From NCBI GenBank assembly GCA_025738555.1, contig JAOVFP010000009.1:2480001-2544000 (forward strand): 64,000 bases of DNA. The letters run 5' to 3'. The notes beneath the pieces were generated by a model. That model worked only from the letters and a program-made list of their open reading frames with translations. It made no database searches and was not told the DNA's origin. Of this stretch, positions 1-13,795 are shown in pieces. The position numbers and the translations under genes were made by a program. Source of the stretch: Cyathus striatus (lineage: Eukaryota > Basidiomycota > Agaricomycetes > Agaricales > Nidulariaceae). Within the stretch, counting starts at the first letter, position 1. The number at the start of each line of letters is the position of its first letter.

Positions 1-2656
1 CAGAAGGGAGGGGTAAAGGCGACGGTAATGGTAAAGGGAGAAGAGTACGAGTGGAAGGAGGGAGAGCACGAGGGCATGAGGAACCAAGACAGGACGAGAT
101 GGCAGGACGAAAAGAATCAAGACAAACTGAAGAGATTAACGATCACGAACGACCGGGTACGCAAGGACAATTGCAAGTAAAGAAGAGATACGAACCTTTC
201 GCTACATCTTCACGTCCCCTCAGCACCTCAACGTCGATCCTGACTAGACTCGAAGTGCGTTGCCCAGTCGTCTGATAGTTATGAACTTCGTGACCCTCTT
301 GAATCGGAATCTGCACTGTTTCAGCTTTAGCTTTGTAGTCTGCAGTGCTGCCGGAGGCAGAGGGGGAAGCGGAGAATGTTGTTGTGTGGCCTGTGCGTCC
401 ATGGCCATTACTACGCCATGTCAATATGGCAACTATGAAATACATCTCTGTATCAGCACCTTTATAATGTGTCTGAAGGAAGAAGGGACGTACAGTCCAA
501 ATATACTTATCTGCGCCCTTTGCCTTGTTGCCCTACGCGCCCACACCGGGAAATACGAGGCAGAGGCAAGGGTGAAACGACGTAGTCGTCGTTAGCTGTA
601 GTCCGGCAGTAGATAGGATAAACGACGGTAAGGCAGATGAGGAGAGGTAACGGCGATGAAGATGGGATATGGGAAACGAACGTGGAGAGAACTAGGGACA
701 ATCGAAACCGTGTGAACTTGCGATATGTGGCACGTGTTGACAGTGACACATTCCTCGGACCTCTGGCGTTTCCTTCCTCATGGGAGTCCCTTCCTCTTCC
801 GGGCCCCCAATTGCAACCCTCTGCGGGTCATTCCATTGACCTTAACCTGATAAACTAGACAAGCCATCCAATACAGAAATCCTCCCAGTCCCACTTGACT
901 ATCACATGCTCTATACTCTAAAAATAGTCTTAGGCTTCTGTGAATACTTAGACTTATAAGCCTGGCACTCGACAAGTGAGTGCATACTAATTTGAAATGC
1001 AGCTCGAAAACCCTTCAACGAGTACATCGCTTGTCATCGAAGGATACACGAAAATCAATGTTGCTCACGCGCCTATCTCATATCGATCAGCGACTTGAAA
1101 TCCCATGTGATTGTGAAGAAGCCTCGGAGTTTATACTACGGCGAAGAGAGAATTCCTGGTCAAACAGAGCTCACATGAAGCGCATGCTGCGTATGTACAC
1201 GTCTTTGATCATCTCGCCCAATGTTGCACGTGGCTCTACGGCGCCAGCGATTATCAGTCGCATAAGGAGATATAGAAAGAAGAGAGAACGTACGTCCAAA
1301 AGTGCAAATCTTTCACTATAACTCTTAGACACGATGCTAACAAGCACGTTCAGATCCATACGCATATGCTTTCCGCTAGCCGGATCGAGGCTCTCGAGGA
1401 TTACACTTGCATATTCGTTATGTAACCGCAGAAGTAGGATGCGGGTAGTGCTTCGGAGTTATAGCCCGAGCCCCAAGGGGAACTATATGATAAGGACATA
1501 TTAGCGACGTCTAGGAGAAGATACTCGAAAAGGACAGAGTATAAAGGTGGAAGATAGGGTTAAATAGTTTGTATGTGGAGATGAGAGTTGAGAAGAGAGT
1601 CACCAAGTATCACAGCCACACATCCAGTCCCATGACCAGCTGCTTGTATTACTTAGTTATGAAAGAGCGACAGTTAGTAATACGGGAATCGATAACAGGA
1701 GAGTGGGAAATGATAGAAGGGGGAGATATGAGCTTAGAGAGACGAAAGGTATCAGCGACCCTTAGGTAATGAGAACATGATTCAGAGGAGCAGGATACGA
1801 TACGAAAAGAAACGACTGCGCCATGCAGAGAGCCCAGATAACATTTCGATACGTCAACCGCAGCTGCGTCTTCCCCACCCGGGCACGGTCGGTCGGTGAA
1901 GCCGACACCAGTCAACTGCAACGGGAGGAGTAAGATCAAGACTCGGTACTATACCATCTCACTGTTCCGCATAATGAATGAATATACCAACGAGAACGTC
2001 GAGCTCGGGTCGAACCAGCACACACACACAGGACGGTGATAACAGATAAATGCTGCCCTGCGTAACGAATGAGAATGCCAAAAAGAACAGCGCGCTTGGC
2101 TCCAACCAATGTACGTTCCCAGTACAGCGACAACTGCGAACAATAGTGCATATGGTAAAACTGCTCCATCCGCCAACCTACTTACACACTCCGCCATGTT
2201 ACACTCCACACAGCTTCCCGCGCCCTCCCTTCCTCTTCTCTGCACAAGAATCTCAAAGCATAATGGAGAATGGACCCACCAAGCCCCCAGGCGAGACGGT
2301 AACCGCCCCATTGATCATGTATAACTAGCGCTGGTTCGTGTGCGCGAATCACATGGGCCTTAGGGGATTGAGCACCAGCTGCGTCGTTAACGAAGTGGAC
2401 GTATCATATTGGAGGGTTGTGATTGTTCTATCAGAGGAGGTTAGCGTTCGTGTTGAGAGCAGGCGAGAAGGAGAAGAACCAAAGTAAAGATGGAGAAGCG
2501 GAAGCAAGGTGAAGGGCGAAGAGGTGACTGGGGAGGGGGAGGTAGGAGTGAAGAGGCGAAAGAGGGAAGGGAAGGAACACGGGGGAGTAGATGTCATGTG
2601 AGTGGAAAGGGGGAAAGAAAGGGGGAAGGAAGCGAGTAAGACGATAGTAATGGCAG
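1..2656. other. Region without a supported gene
   Basis: No reading frame here has a recognisable motif or coherent exon structure. GA/CT-rich tracts around 2.4-2.6 kb create a low-complexity Ser/Pro/Thr-rich frame on the minus strand that I do not believe. A short GA-rich stretch near 30-120 (containing 'gaaccaagacaggac') recurs near 4540, just beyond the element at 2665-4490, so the left edge may hold an older duplicate of that flank. Confidence 0.5.
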
Positions 2657-2664
2657 GAGAGAAT

Positions 2665-4490
2665 AGGACCCTGGATTATTACGGTAAAGGTCGTTCCGCG
2701 AAGCGGACAAAATTTTGGGAATTTTGGCCCTTATGTCGTTCCAAAACCGGACAAATTCGAGGCCTTGGGACGAAAAGGACGTTCCAAAAGTACGGACAGT
2801 GATTAACCCATGCCGTGCAGGTCGTTCCAGCCAGACGGACGCCCGATGAGCGCCAAGGGTCTTATGTAAGGGTTAGAGTTTAAACATTTATGACCCAAAT
2901 CTATGTATAAGTAAGGCTACTGGCTACTGGCTAAGTAGCAAACGTGGTGATGAACATACTGTAATTTCGGTTGCCTGCACGACCGATTTTTGCCGGGAAA
3001 AGCTCATACGAGAATGTCGCACTGTATTGAGCGAAATCCTACCTAACGATATAGCTATTAGGACAGGACCAACAAGGAAAACATACTGGGAGCAAGCAGA
3101 TAAAGGCAGGTAGACCATCACTTTGCAGTTGAACAACTTATAAGTCAGGCTATTGAGATGCACTCCTTACTGGTAAATATTACGGAGAGAAAGGAATCTA
3201 ATAGTATTATTACTTATACATTGGAAAAGGACTACTAGCCAAGGTATGGATGTTTTATGTTGGCCTTATGCCTGCTAAATTGAAGCCTTCAAAGTGTACT
3301 GCTAAGTACCTGCTGTTCCCACTCTGATGGCTAGAGAGGACAACTATACAATACCTAGCATGGCCATGAAATCAACATCGCTCGAGAATCATGCATGAGC
3401 CTCACCTATAGGTCTTATAGCTGCGGTTTAACCGCCCATTAAGTATGGAATAAAGCCTTCATGACATCGAAGACTATATTGTATGTTTATTTCGGAGTAC
3501 AGACTGCATCGAGGAAGACTCAACCTTGACAATCAGACAGTACAGAATCGCAGGCCCATCTACCATATTTTTTCTCTGACTGTTTTTTTAGGTGGGCACT
3601 GCCAAATTTAAAGCCCTTTAGACTGCTGTTCAAAGTATCGTTGGTTCAACTGGATGTGTGTGCATGGTTACTTATATTTACTTATAGGTTTGAAGTTGAG
3701 TCGCCATAGGAGATTAACTATTTGTTAATGCCATACTATAAGATTCAGATTGGCAGAGCATATTTATCCACCCACAAGGAGTCGTTACTTACAGTATTCA
3801 AAGATGTCACTGGAACACACATGGTCCAAGGATGAAGCCGCCTGTGTTAGTAACTAGTAACAATTATATGTGTGCTTTCATGTGTTTCAGTTCATATCTA
3901 CAAGTAATGTCATGAATGATAATTCACAATTCACATCAATGCCTACTAAAACTGCTGTCAGCTCAGGTCTCAGATCTCATTATTCTTCAGCTGACACAAA
4001 GTGCTAACTTTTTGCTATTACATATCCCAAATCTATCTCAAAAATTGGTTTTAAAGTACTGCAAGGCAACAAGGACTCAATGTCAAGTTCTGAGCTTTAT
4101 GAACAGTTGGACTTCAGATTTAATGTGATTAAAATTGGAAATGAAGTGTTTACAAGTTGAAAATTGTTTGAGTTGTGGGACAAGCAGTTTAGTATTTAAA
4201 ACACTTGAAATCGCCATAATTGAATGCTCAAAGCTCCCCAAGAGCCCCAAAACCTCAAAACCATCGAAAACTGGACTGTCCGGAAAAAAATACCGTTTCT
4301 AGAGGTCGTTCCGAAATTTCGGACAAAAATTGACCTCTGGAAGGTCGTTCCGCATTTTCCGGACAAACTTTGAAGAACAGTTGCTATGTCGTTCCGAAAA
4401 CGGACAAAATGTCGCAAAACCTGGACGGACAGAAATTCGAAAAATGGGGTATTTTTCGGAACGACCTTTACCGTAATAATCCAGGGTCCT
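2665..4490. mobile_element. Non-autonomous TIR transposon, 8-bp target duplication (hAT-like)
   Basis: The two ends are perfect inverted repeats of about 34 bp, beginning AGGACCCTGGATTATTACGG. The 8-bp direct repeat GAGAGAAT lies immediately outside both ends (2657-2664 and 4491-4498). Just inside both termini is a cluster of a short motif, GTCGTTCC, then a few variable bases, then CGGAC. Copies on the left lie near 2690, 2733, 2780 and 2820, and on the right near 4304, 4343, 4387 and 4455. Subterminal motif clusters of this kind usually serve as transposase binding sites in hAT elements; that role is inferred. The AT-rich interior shows no transposase. An 8-bp duplication fits hAT. Confidence 0.85.
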
Positions 4491-4772
4491 GAGAGAATGC
4501 AAGGCGAAGGAGGGAAAAGTTGAGGGTACAGAGTCGAGAACCAAGACAGGACAATGGTTATGGGACCAGGAAAAGCAATAGGAAACGAGCAGAGAACTTG
4601 ATTCGGCCCCTTGTCGCCGGTAGGGCGGAAAATCTAAAGTGTGTGAACTTCTGATGACACATTCAAGCGGTTCACTTCGAGTCTGTAGTATTGTGCTATA
4701 TCTCGATAACGGATCGGTACCATATAAGGAAACGTATTGTTCCGAGTCAGGGTCATCAAAGGGAGTCCACAC

Positions 4773-6967
4773 TCGATGGGTCTTATTAGATTAGCTTAAA
4801 GAAGCTGATCGGAAGAAAGAACCTCTTCTAAGCGCCCATGAAATGTATTATTAAGCTTGCTAACGTCTCACGCATCTTAATAAACTAGAAGTGTCAATTT
4901 TTGTCACAGGCGTGTCACGGCACTCGGGTACTTCCTAAGCGAAACCCGCGGGGCTGCAGTGCGGCGAGCGCCCTTCCCGCTGGTTCCCACGCCATTGTAC
5001 AGACAGATATATGCTCTGATAAGTCTAATCACAGTTATTCTACCTAATTAATATATCATCGGATGACATATGACAGTTTCTGTGCTATTTTTAATCCCTA
5101 TAATTCTTAACTAAGAACATAATAATCGATTGTGGGGGTGTCTTTGTTGCGCCATGGCCCATAGAAAATTAACTAATATCTTGCTTATAATATTAATGCA
5201 CAATGGCACACACACCCCTTGTATAAATAGTGAGAAAAGTGAAAAGCAAGTAGGATAGTGATATAATGTTGGAATATCAGAGACATCCATGTTCAAATGT
5301 CTCAATGATCCCTGCTCGCGCCACTATGTTTCAGCTGTATGTCTTCCATTTTATTCTATGCCGCCTAACTATGCCTTTTATATAGTACATGTTTTGTATT
5401 TAAATCTGTACATTACATCGTTTACCGTGTGCGTTTACCCCCACAATATATGCCGTCACCCGAATTTATTAGAGCCTTCAACATATAATTATAGATGGAA
5501 GAATACAGCTTCATTATAGTATAGTACTTATGAAATTTACCATCTGGAAATAGTGCATATCGTGATAGCATAACAACACTAGTCGTTCATACGAACCAGT
5601 GTTTATTATATTTGTTGAACGTGCAGCAGTTTCTATCTCGTATCTTCCACTCATATACTTATAGGTCGCAGTGCCGCGATCTGATTCCTCGTGAATGTAT
5701 CCGTATGAATTGATTTTTTATGCTAAATAAACTAGAACGTTTGCCATCACTTTCAGCCCGCTGAGAGATTTGTTCTGGGCCTATATCGTAGAAAACCCTG
5801 TTGAAAAGTTCTTGTGAATGCTAATTAATAGTACAGGGGTATTTGACCTTGGCTTTGACGTTGTGCGTCAGGGCGGGATGCAATGGCGTTGTGGATAATA
5901 GATAACAAGTGCTGCTTAATACTATGTATACTCATTTTGTACTTCTTCAGTTGGCTATCGGTTCCCAAGCGATGAAAGAATCTTCCCTGCTAGTATAAAA
6001 TCTGATTGTTGCGCCGACTCATTGACACGTTCTCTAGAAATTTGTATAATAACTCCATTCGTGCACGTGCCTGCATTCAGCATATTGCCCCTCGAAATGT
6101 AGAGAGGAATCCCCTTAGATTTATCTGCATATATAGAACAAAAGTAAAATATATTACTTATATTGTACATAGTAGTAATACAACAACCGACTCGTATGTC
6201 ACTGACTCATTGCGTGCGATACCATATCCATTTGCGTGCGGCTACTAGTAAGTACTCTTAAATGAATAAACGATAAGGGTGTAGTAACAAAAACTCGAAA
6301 AATAAGAACTAAGGAGGTAGCGTGTCTACTATGCAGGTGCAACCATATGCATTCACAGTATTCGACATTGTTCCTGTCAGCGCCGTGACTACTCTATCTT
6401 CATTAACTTCAAAATCTTTTAATATTACTAGTCAGCGCAGGACTCCGATTGGTGCACACTATCTGCTTGTTAAATATTTCAAAGCTGGCTAGTAAATTAA
6501 GCTGCCACCAGCTTCCTTGTATCAAATTTGTCGGCAAAGTGGACAATTTGGGTGGTAATTCTCTTACTTTTCAAAGTTAGGTCCTAATAGGAATTTTACT
6601 GACACATAATGCTATGGTACTCATATGTAGTGCGTTTACATTTACAAGCCTCAATTAAAATGTGTAAGTATACGCCAGCATAATAAAGTAAAACTAAAGA
6701 AACCCCAAAACGAATGAGGGTGAATATTGGCGAAGTGCGCGAAACTTCAGCTTCAGTATTCAATATTCAGTGGTGGCAATATCAATGAGCGCACTCGAGC
6801 GCGTCAATATCCTAACTCGGGAGTCACACGCTTGAAGCTTCTGTCACGCCTGAAGAAATTTCCTATTGGCTGGAGGGCTTTATGATAAACGTACAGTTCG
6901 CATTCCGAAATGGGACGGAGGATCATGCCTATGTGCTTCTTTAACCTAATCTAATAAGACCCATCGA
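4773..6967. mobile_element. Candidate 2.2-kb TIR element
   Basis: The ends are near-perfect inverted repeats of about 30 bp beginning TCGATGGGTCTTATTAGATT. Both subterminal regions contain CAGGCGTG(T)CA-like sequence (4909 region and, inverted, 6845 region). I find no clear target duplication and no transposase, so the superfamily is undetermined. The interior is AT-rich with only short random frames. Confidence 0.55.
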
Positions 6968-9900
6968 CTGTTCCCTCCATCAAAGGGTCGTGCCACGCCG
7001 GCTCAGAAGCATGCTTATGATAATTGAGCCAGCGTTCCCCACCTTGCGTTTGCAATCACTGCTCTTGTGAGCATACGTAGCAAATAAGGCAGTAGAGTAA
7101 AGAAAATAATTTGTGATAATGTATGAAGTATTTTATAGGCACATATATGAAAAAAACATATCAGCTCACGCTATTATTAGTATAAATCAATAAGAATAAA
7201 GTAATATCTACTGCTGGTTATATAGATATTCATTTCAGTGTAGTACAGCACGATATAAATAAGAGCCGGTAGGCTGACTTTGGCTTAAGATATTTAACCC
7301 TATAATAACTGAATCAACGTGCGGTATTATTTCACCCACTATAAATTATTGTTTAAGCAACTTAATCTAAGATATTCGCATTTTTAATTGTTTTTCCTGC
7401 CTCCTGCACTGGTACACCGTTAAAGGGCTGTTAAGAATTGCTTGGTGATGAAGTATTTTATATTCTACCTGTTTTGTATCTACCTCTGTATTTATTTTTA
7501 TTTTTATGTTCAGTCTTGTTCCATGAATTAGTAACCCTACCTACAACGCTACTTGTGAACAATTGCAAGCTTCATTCACGGTGTTAAAAATGACTAATAG
7601 TATTTATTTATGAGTATAATAATTGGTTCTATATACTTGTGCGTAGGAACCCTCTTGGAACCCCACCAGGAGTTGTCGAGACGACGCTGAGGGAGCTGAA
7701 TCAGCTGTGAGAGCGCATAATTCCCACACCTGGCTCACAGGTAGACGCGTAAACCAGTCGTAAGCGCGCATTCAGCTCTGCGGACTAGCCTGAGAAAGGT
7801 CACGTGCATATCGGCAGATCGGATCGAGATATAGCAAGATACACAAGACCGGTTCACTTCCCTTGCACTTCCCTTCGGAGTCTCTTCGCCCCCTCTACCA
7901 TCTTATTGAGCTAGGCTTAACCTGGTGACAATGCAATACTTCGATTAGACATCCTTCAAATATCCAAGGGCACTCGGACATCTAGTAAGTACGTACTGTA
8001 TCTCCTCCAGGTCCCACTTGACAATTTTATGCCGGTCACTTGCAACTTGGGTCACTAGTACGCTACAATCCACTGAACTTAACCCGTTGACAGTAAATTA
8101 TATCGAACAGTTCTAATATCGGAATGCACCAGACATACAGTACGTACCGTATGTCCTCCCACTTACCGATTTTGTGCTTTTTGACTTACATACATACAGA
8201 CACCAGCAACACCGACGTTCGAGTCGTGAGTCCATTCCCCCGAGAAATCGTTACTGGTACATTGTAACTGCTTAAGTGGCGCTAGAATGTGCCCGTATCG
8301 AACCTAAGGATAGAAGGTTCACGAACGTTATTGGATTGACGATCAAAAGTCATTTCTTCATGTTACAACTTCCACCGACAACTCTTCACTGATTCAACCC
8401 AAATTCAGCCTCCTCTCTTGCTCTACTATATCTAGTGGCAATTACTCTCCTACGTTCACAGCTGGGGTGACTATAAGCTGAAATAATCGTGCGAGTATCG
8501 GACAATGATAGCAGTGTTTTGACTTACCGTGGTTATCGTTTTATCCTATCCACTACAGTAACTAACGCGCTGCCTTTAAAATTCTCTCCTTCAGTCCAAG
8601 GTCCAACTGAGCTTCATCTCACTTCCAGAAAACCTACCAACTCGACGGTTTTATTACCCCCAATAGCCAAGTCTTCAGCTCGACGAAAGGTCAGGTAAGC
8701 TGGGCGACTGGAACTATGTTAATGCACAGGTACGTTTCGTTCTGTTCTTACTCGCAATGATATGGTGTTAATTCCACGAGGAGCAGGTTTAAAATTAGGA
8801 AAGTCTCGGAGTACAAGACGCGTGTGGGTATAGATTCAGTCTACACACTCCGATTGAAAGTATTCCTGAAGCTATGCTGCCATGATTAAGCTACGAGTAG
8901 AAGTTCCCTGCTCCAGCTTGCCAGGCCATTTCCGACTTCTGGAATAAAATAAATGTTGTACTTCCGGGAAAGTCGCTAACGTATGGACTAACCGTCATAC
9001 GTCGTGAAATGATATATTTGTATATATCTATTTTCTTCCCTATTAGTTTTGGTTACTCATCGTACAACTATCCTCTCTAATAATACGTACGCCATACAAG
9101 CGAGGCGAGCAGATGGATTTAGGAGCTTGGTCTTTAATACGGATCGTCGCTATGATCTTTTGGACAGGATAATGTGTAATATCTTCGTCTCAGTACCGAT
9201 ACATACATGTGCTCAATAGGGGAATTCAAATATGGCGATACGGGATACGCTACAGTGATTTCTGTATCGTTGCCAAGAAGAACGAGCGGCGATCAGTTCG
9301 GAGTTCATAATGTTTGGATCGTACTTACAAGAACCACTTCCTTTCACCTTTCGAAAATATGTAATTTATTAGATATAATGTTTGAATATGTTAATATCTA
9401 CCCAACCTCAAAATTTTTAACGAAATTTCAAAGTGGAAAAGAGTAAAACATAGGGAACGTTTACGTTAGAACTCTCCGTTTGAATTTCTGATCACGTTCT
9501 TCGGCAAGGTTGTAGCGACTGTTCCGTAGCAACATGTAGTAACGCTACAAAACAGACATATTTGAATTCCCCTAATATGTGTATCAAGTCGTTGTTTTAG
9601 TTATACACCTTTTATTCGATAAAACACATAATAATTCTGATTATAATTTGTAAGTTAATAATACATCATGTCAAGTCTGAAGATCTGACATGTGACTAGA
9701 GATGAGGCATATTTAGTGTTAGACTCTAGAGTTATCATGACATGTTTTGGTTGGACATTGTACGTAGACGGAGCAAAAATATCCGCCAAAACCACTCACC
9801 TTGCCCAGACTTGCATCCTTTGCTTTCTCAAATGCCCTCCGCCACACATTAATGATATTCAGGGGTGGATTTGGTAATTTCTGGGACATCGTTAGATACT

Positions 9901-10002
9901 TTCTAGGTTTTTCAAAAGTGCTTGCTTACCTTAAGGCTTAAGTGTGACAGTAACACGTATGTAACACAAGCAATTGTTGTTCATATTATCCGATTATGAC
10001 AC
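6968..10002. other. Intergenic DNA, no supported gene
   Basis: Frames are short and motif-free. Around 7980-8190 two related segments contain the palindromic core GTACGTAC next to a CTGTAT/CCGTATGTCCTCC sequence, which hints at a small local duplication. Nothing else could be assigned. Confidence 0.5.
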
Positions 10003-12443
10003 TCAAATGATGTATAAACTGAGATGCAGATCGTGTACACAGAAGAAGAACACCACTATTATTCATACGGTGCACTAATAAGGGCACTTTAGTCCACTGC
10101 ATTATGTGCCCTATTTCCGGTTACGTTCAACCTTCCCAAGTAATCATTCCGACATATAGTACTTAGTATTCCTTTAAAACATAGACAACATATAGGCTCT
10201 TACTAGACTTACCTGTGGCGAATAGAAGAGAGGTAAAACATCTCACAAAAGACATTCAATGTTGTTGTCCACTGCGCCAATACATGTGCCCTGGTAATAG
10301 GTACAGTACCCTTACATGCCATCCTCTCAAGTACACTAGCCCTATTACAGCGAACATGGTTTCTATTGTAACATGCATTTTAGCATTCATTAAGCATGTA
10401 CATATGTAAGTAGCAAAAAACTGAACTCGTGAACGTTGTAATGCAGGTATTACTGTACCATTTCGACCAACTGTTCGGTCACGCGTCACACCAGGCCATG
10501 AACAGAACAGTTGAGCAGCTTGGTCACGCGTCACAGGGGGTCGCGAACACAGGTACAGAGAAACTAATATGGGGCTTGAAATCAATGAAATTGTGGTCGA
10601 AATTACAAAATTAATGCATGTAAGTATATACAACTATTATTCCTAATGTTCTTCCAAGATATTTGTCGAAGATAATATGTTTTTCTTTTTTTCCTCTGCC
10701 CATGTCCCAAATCAGGTGTTGCGTCAACCATAGCATCGTTAACCACCTCAATTTGTGTGCTTTCTGCATCTGCTACAAGCTGGAGGCCACCCAGATTATT
10801 ACTAATTATACTGGTTGTCTGTTGAGCTTGAGTGCAAATGTGTTCCAGCTAGCATCTTGTATATAAGTGAAAAGAGTAGACGATCACCTCCACCAATAGG
10901 GTGAAAATCGATGAGAAGAGTTTTTGCCTAACTACCGATGTGGCATCTCACATTAGGTATATTCAATCAACAAAATTGACTGCGAACAGAACACCTTATT
11001 GGTCACACGTTTTGGTAACCATCGAACAGAGGTTTTGACCGTCACGCTTCAACAGGTCCGAACACTTGGTCGAAATGGTACAGTACAGCACATCGTAATC
11101 TTAGTCCACTGTACTACATGCCATTTTATCCAGTTACATTTAATTCTCCACAGTACACGTATTCCGACACAGAATCCTCATCCTCTCTAAATATAGTTAA
11201 CCTGTCATTAGACATATTTATGGTGCGTAGAAGAAAAAGCAAACATTAACGTTAGATACACCACCACTACATTACACGTAAGACAACGTACATTCAACCT
11301 GTTTCGATGTACTACGCACTCTTATATTCACTTTAGTTCAATTGTTTAACAACTCAGTAGTCACTAGACTGTAGTCATCACTCAGCGCTCAGGTAGTACT
11401 ACAGTAGCTACATATACATTGCATAGTGTAAAAAGATTCGCCGCTGTAACATACACACACGCAAGACAGCTTACTTTCAACATATTAGTCCGCCGTACTA
11501 AGTGCTCTTATTTATACACACACTCGGTTTTTTCAAGTGCAGAATTGCTCATTAACAATGTCAAATATAGGCGGCCCAATGGGCCAATTCGATTCTGCTC
11601 AACACACAGCACATCTTTCGACGAAAAAATTATAATATTCATTGATCATCTAAAATGTGCCGAAAATAAAAGAGAGAGTGCCAATATTATAGACCACGTA
11701 CCACAGCACTAACATGATAACATCACGTTCTACTGTACCACACGTCCTTATTTACTTGTGTCTTAACGATCTCAAATATTGGCCAATTCGATTATAACAC
11801 ATAGTAAACCATTCGAAACATGCATTGTAACGTTCATTTAACATCTAGAATGTATCGAAGATAAAAGAGAAGGCCATGCTGAAACTATAGACCATGTACC
11901 ATAACGCTAACATTCCGTTCCACTGTACTACATGGTATTATTTACCTATAAACAACCTCAGAGTCAAAATACAAGTTACCCTTCAGAAGCACTCCCCGCT
12001 CCACAGTCTTTCCAATCTATGTCCGTATTCCTCCTCGTCCCCATGTTCACCACACGGCGCAGAACTCGAACCACAAGAACAAGTAGAAACATTCCCGAAA
12101 GTCCTTGAAGGTGCATGCGTATGCAAATAATGGTGTTTCTCGTCCTAGAGGGTACGAGTTCCGAGAGTGAGTGGTTATGTCTAGCAACCTCGAACCGAGG
12201 GAGCGACCGGAGACCGAGATAGGCTTTTAGGATGCCTGTGAGGTCGTATATTGATACAGGCAGAGTCTCTCCTTCCTCTTCAGAGGAATAAGGTCTTGTA
12301 CGAGGGGCGAGGAGCGTTGGGTGGTGTATAGAGTGGAGGGGAAGGGGAGGGGGAGAGGAGAGTATACTCTTCAGTGGGGGAGCCCTTTTCGAAGTCTGCG
12401 ACATACTCCCATTCCCTACCCCACTCCCATTCCTCTGTAACAA
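10003..12443. repeat. Degenerate satellite-like array, period about 195 bp (left copy)
   Basis: A motif resembling CCACTGTACTACATG followed by CTTATTTAC recurs near 10077, 10267, 11104, 11303, 11482, 11730 and 11920. After removing the 631-bp element at 10453-11083 the spacing is mostly 180-250 bp, close to a nucleosome repeat. The whole segment is homologous, in the same orientation, to 23866-26712. It ends in a GC-rich tail (about 12130-12440) whose minus-strand frame is partly shared by both copies (starts MSQTSK, contains IYDLTGILKAYLGL). I cannot say whether that frame is coding. This copy retains many CpG dinucleotides; the other has mostly lost them. Confidence 0.7.
10453..11083. mobile_element. 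631-bp MITE flanked by TA (Tc1/mariner-like), with empty site elsewhere
   Basis: Inverted ends begin CTGTACCATTTCGACCAA and are flanked by TA at 10451-10452 and 11084-11085. Removing the element leaves GTATTA joined to CAGCAC. The homologous array copy at 24278-24290 reads GTATTACAGCAC with no insertion, so it is an empty site. Subterminal copies of GGTCACGCGTCACA lie near 10475 and 10532, with related GTCAC motifs near the right end. No coding sequence is present. TA duplication fits the Tc1/mariner group. Confidence 0.85.
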
Positions 12444-12458
12444 CCATAAGCTCTCCGT

Positions 12459-13795
12459 CGTCCTAGATGGACGACGGGACCACTCTACGTCACCCTGCCT
12501 TCATCCCCGACTCTCGAGCCTGTATCCCTGCCCCTTTGCACTACAATCATGTCGTACGGTACTGCTAACGCTCGCTACTACGGCCTTCTCCCCCCATTCT
12601 TTCCGGGGGGGCGGTACGGTAGGCATACATATGGGACGGAGACGTCCTAGAGAATCGGCTGGAGACGCTCTATGTGACGAGATAGGCGTTGCGGAGGGTG
12701 TAGGCAATGAAAACGGTAAAGGCTTCTCGGAGATAGTGTCCAGCTAATCAATGGGTGATTGTCTTCTCTTCGTTGACGTACCCGCACAAAAGGCGTAACG
12801 GGAAAAGGTGTAGTACGTCTCTTCATAGCGTAAGATACCGCCGACGCGCACTACTACGGTCCTTTCGGTGCAATGGTGAGGCCTGTCCCATGGACGTGCG
12901 TAGAGAGCGAGAAAAGCTATCCGCTGTCCTGGATGGAACACGCGACGACTCTAGAGCCTGTATCCCTACCCGCTTGCACTGCAATCATAGCGTACGGTAC
13001 CGCCGACGCGCAGTACGGTCTGGAGCAGAGACGTCCTAAACGTAGGCTGGAGACGCTCTGCATGAAGGGATAGTCGTGCGGGGGGTGTAGGGAATAATAT
13101 CGGTATACTGTCGAAAGCTGGGATAGTGTGTGGTGAACCGACGATCCATAAGCGGCTCTCTTCCTCTAGTGGACGTGCTTACACAAGAGGCGTAACGGGA
13201 AAAGGTGCCGTACACCTTCCTAACGAGCATGGCTAAGCGTGTGCTATAAAAGTGCAGGCATCGAGCAAGGCATGATGGGCGCCGGTGAATGAAAAAGATG
13301 TTCCAGAGCTCCCGCTTGAAAAGGCGCAGCACATTCAGGTTTGCTTCGTGAACGTGCAAAAGAAGCAGGGAAGGCTGTCCGTCGTCACGGAATGAACACG
13401 GGATCATTTAATTTCGCCCTTGCCTGCGCTTCGCGGCCTGTGTCCCCCCTTCTACTACCACCAGGGCCCACGGTACTGCCTGTGTGCACCATCACGGTTG
13501 TATACCCATGGTGTCTTCGGAATCTCGTAGGCAAACATAGGGAGCGCGTATTGTGCTAGAGAATGGTCTGGGTATAATCTGTGTGAAGAGATAGGCGTCG
13601 AGGGAGGCATAGAGGGCGAAAACGGTATAGGCGTTGGGAGCGCGTGTAGTGAACCTGATACTCCATAGCTGTATTCTCTTCCAATATGCGCGGTGCAACC
13701 GCGTAAGGAAAAGCGGGAGGTGCAGTATAGGTGTTAGATAAGCATGGTTATGCGTGTGCTGTAGGGAAAGTACAAGTGTGAGTAGTAAGTATTGG
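12459..13795. repeat. Three degenerate tandem units of about 400-500 bp
   Basis: Several landmarks recur in order three times: a 'GTC(C/G)T..ATGGA' segment, 'gcctgtatccct' (12519, 12958, 13438 region), and 'GCGTAACGGGAAAAGGTG' (12797, 13192; altered near 13699). The units differ by indels and substitutions. They are CpG-rich. No open frame persists across units, so a non-coding tandem duplication is most likely. Confidence 0.6.

Noticed and set aside
2349..2597. Ser/Pro-rich 82-aa minus-strand gene
   Set aside because: It is produced by a low-complexity GA-rich tract.
11976..12443. 155-aa minus-strand protein in the left array tail
   Set aside because: Part of the frame (starting MSQTSK) is shared with the right copy, but the two copies are near-identical DNA repeats there, the right copy ends early, and no domain or splice structure supports it.
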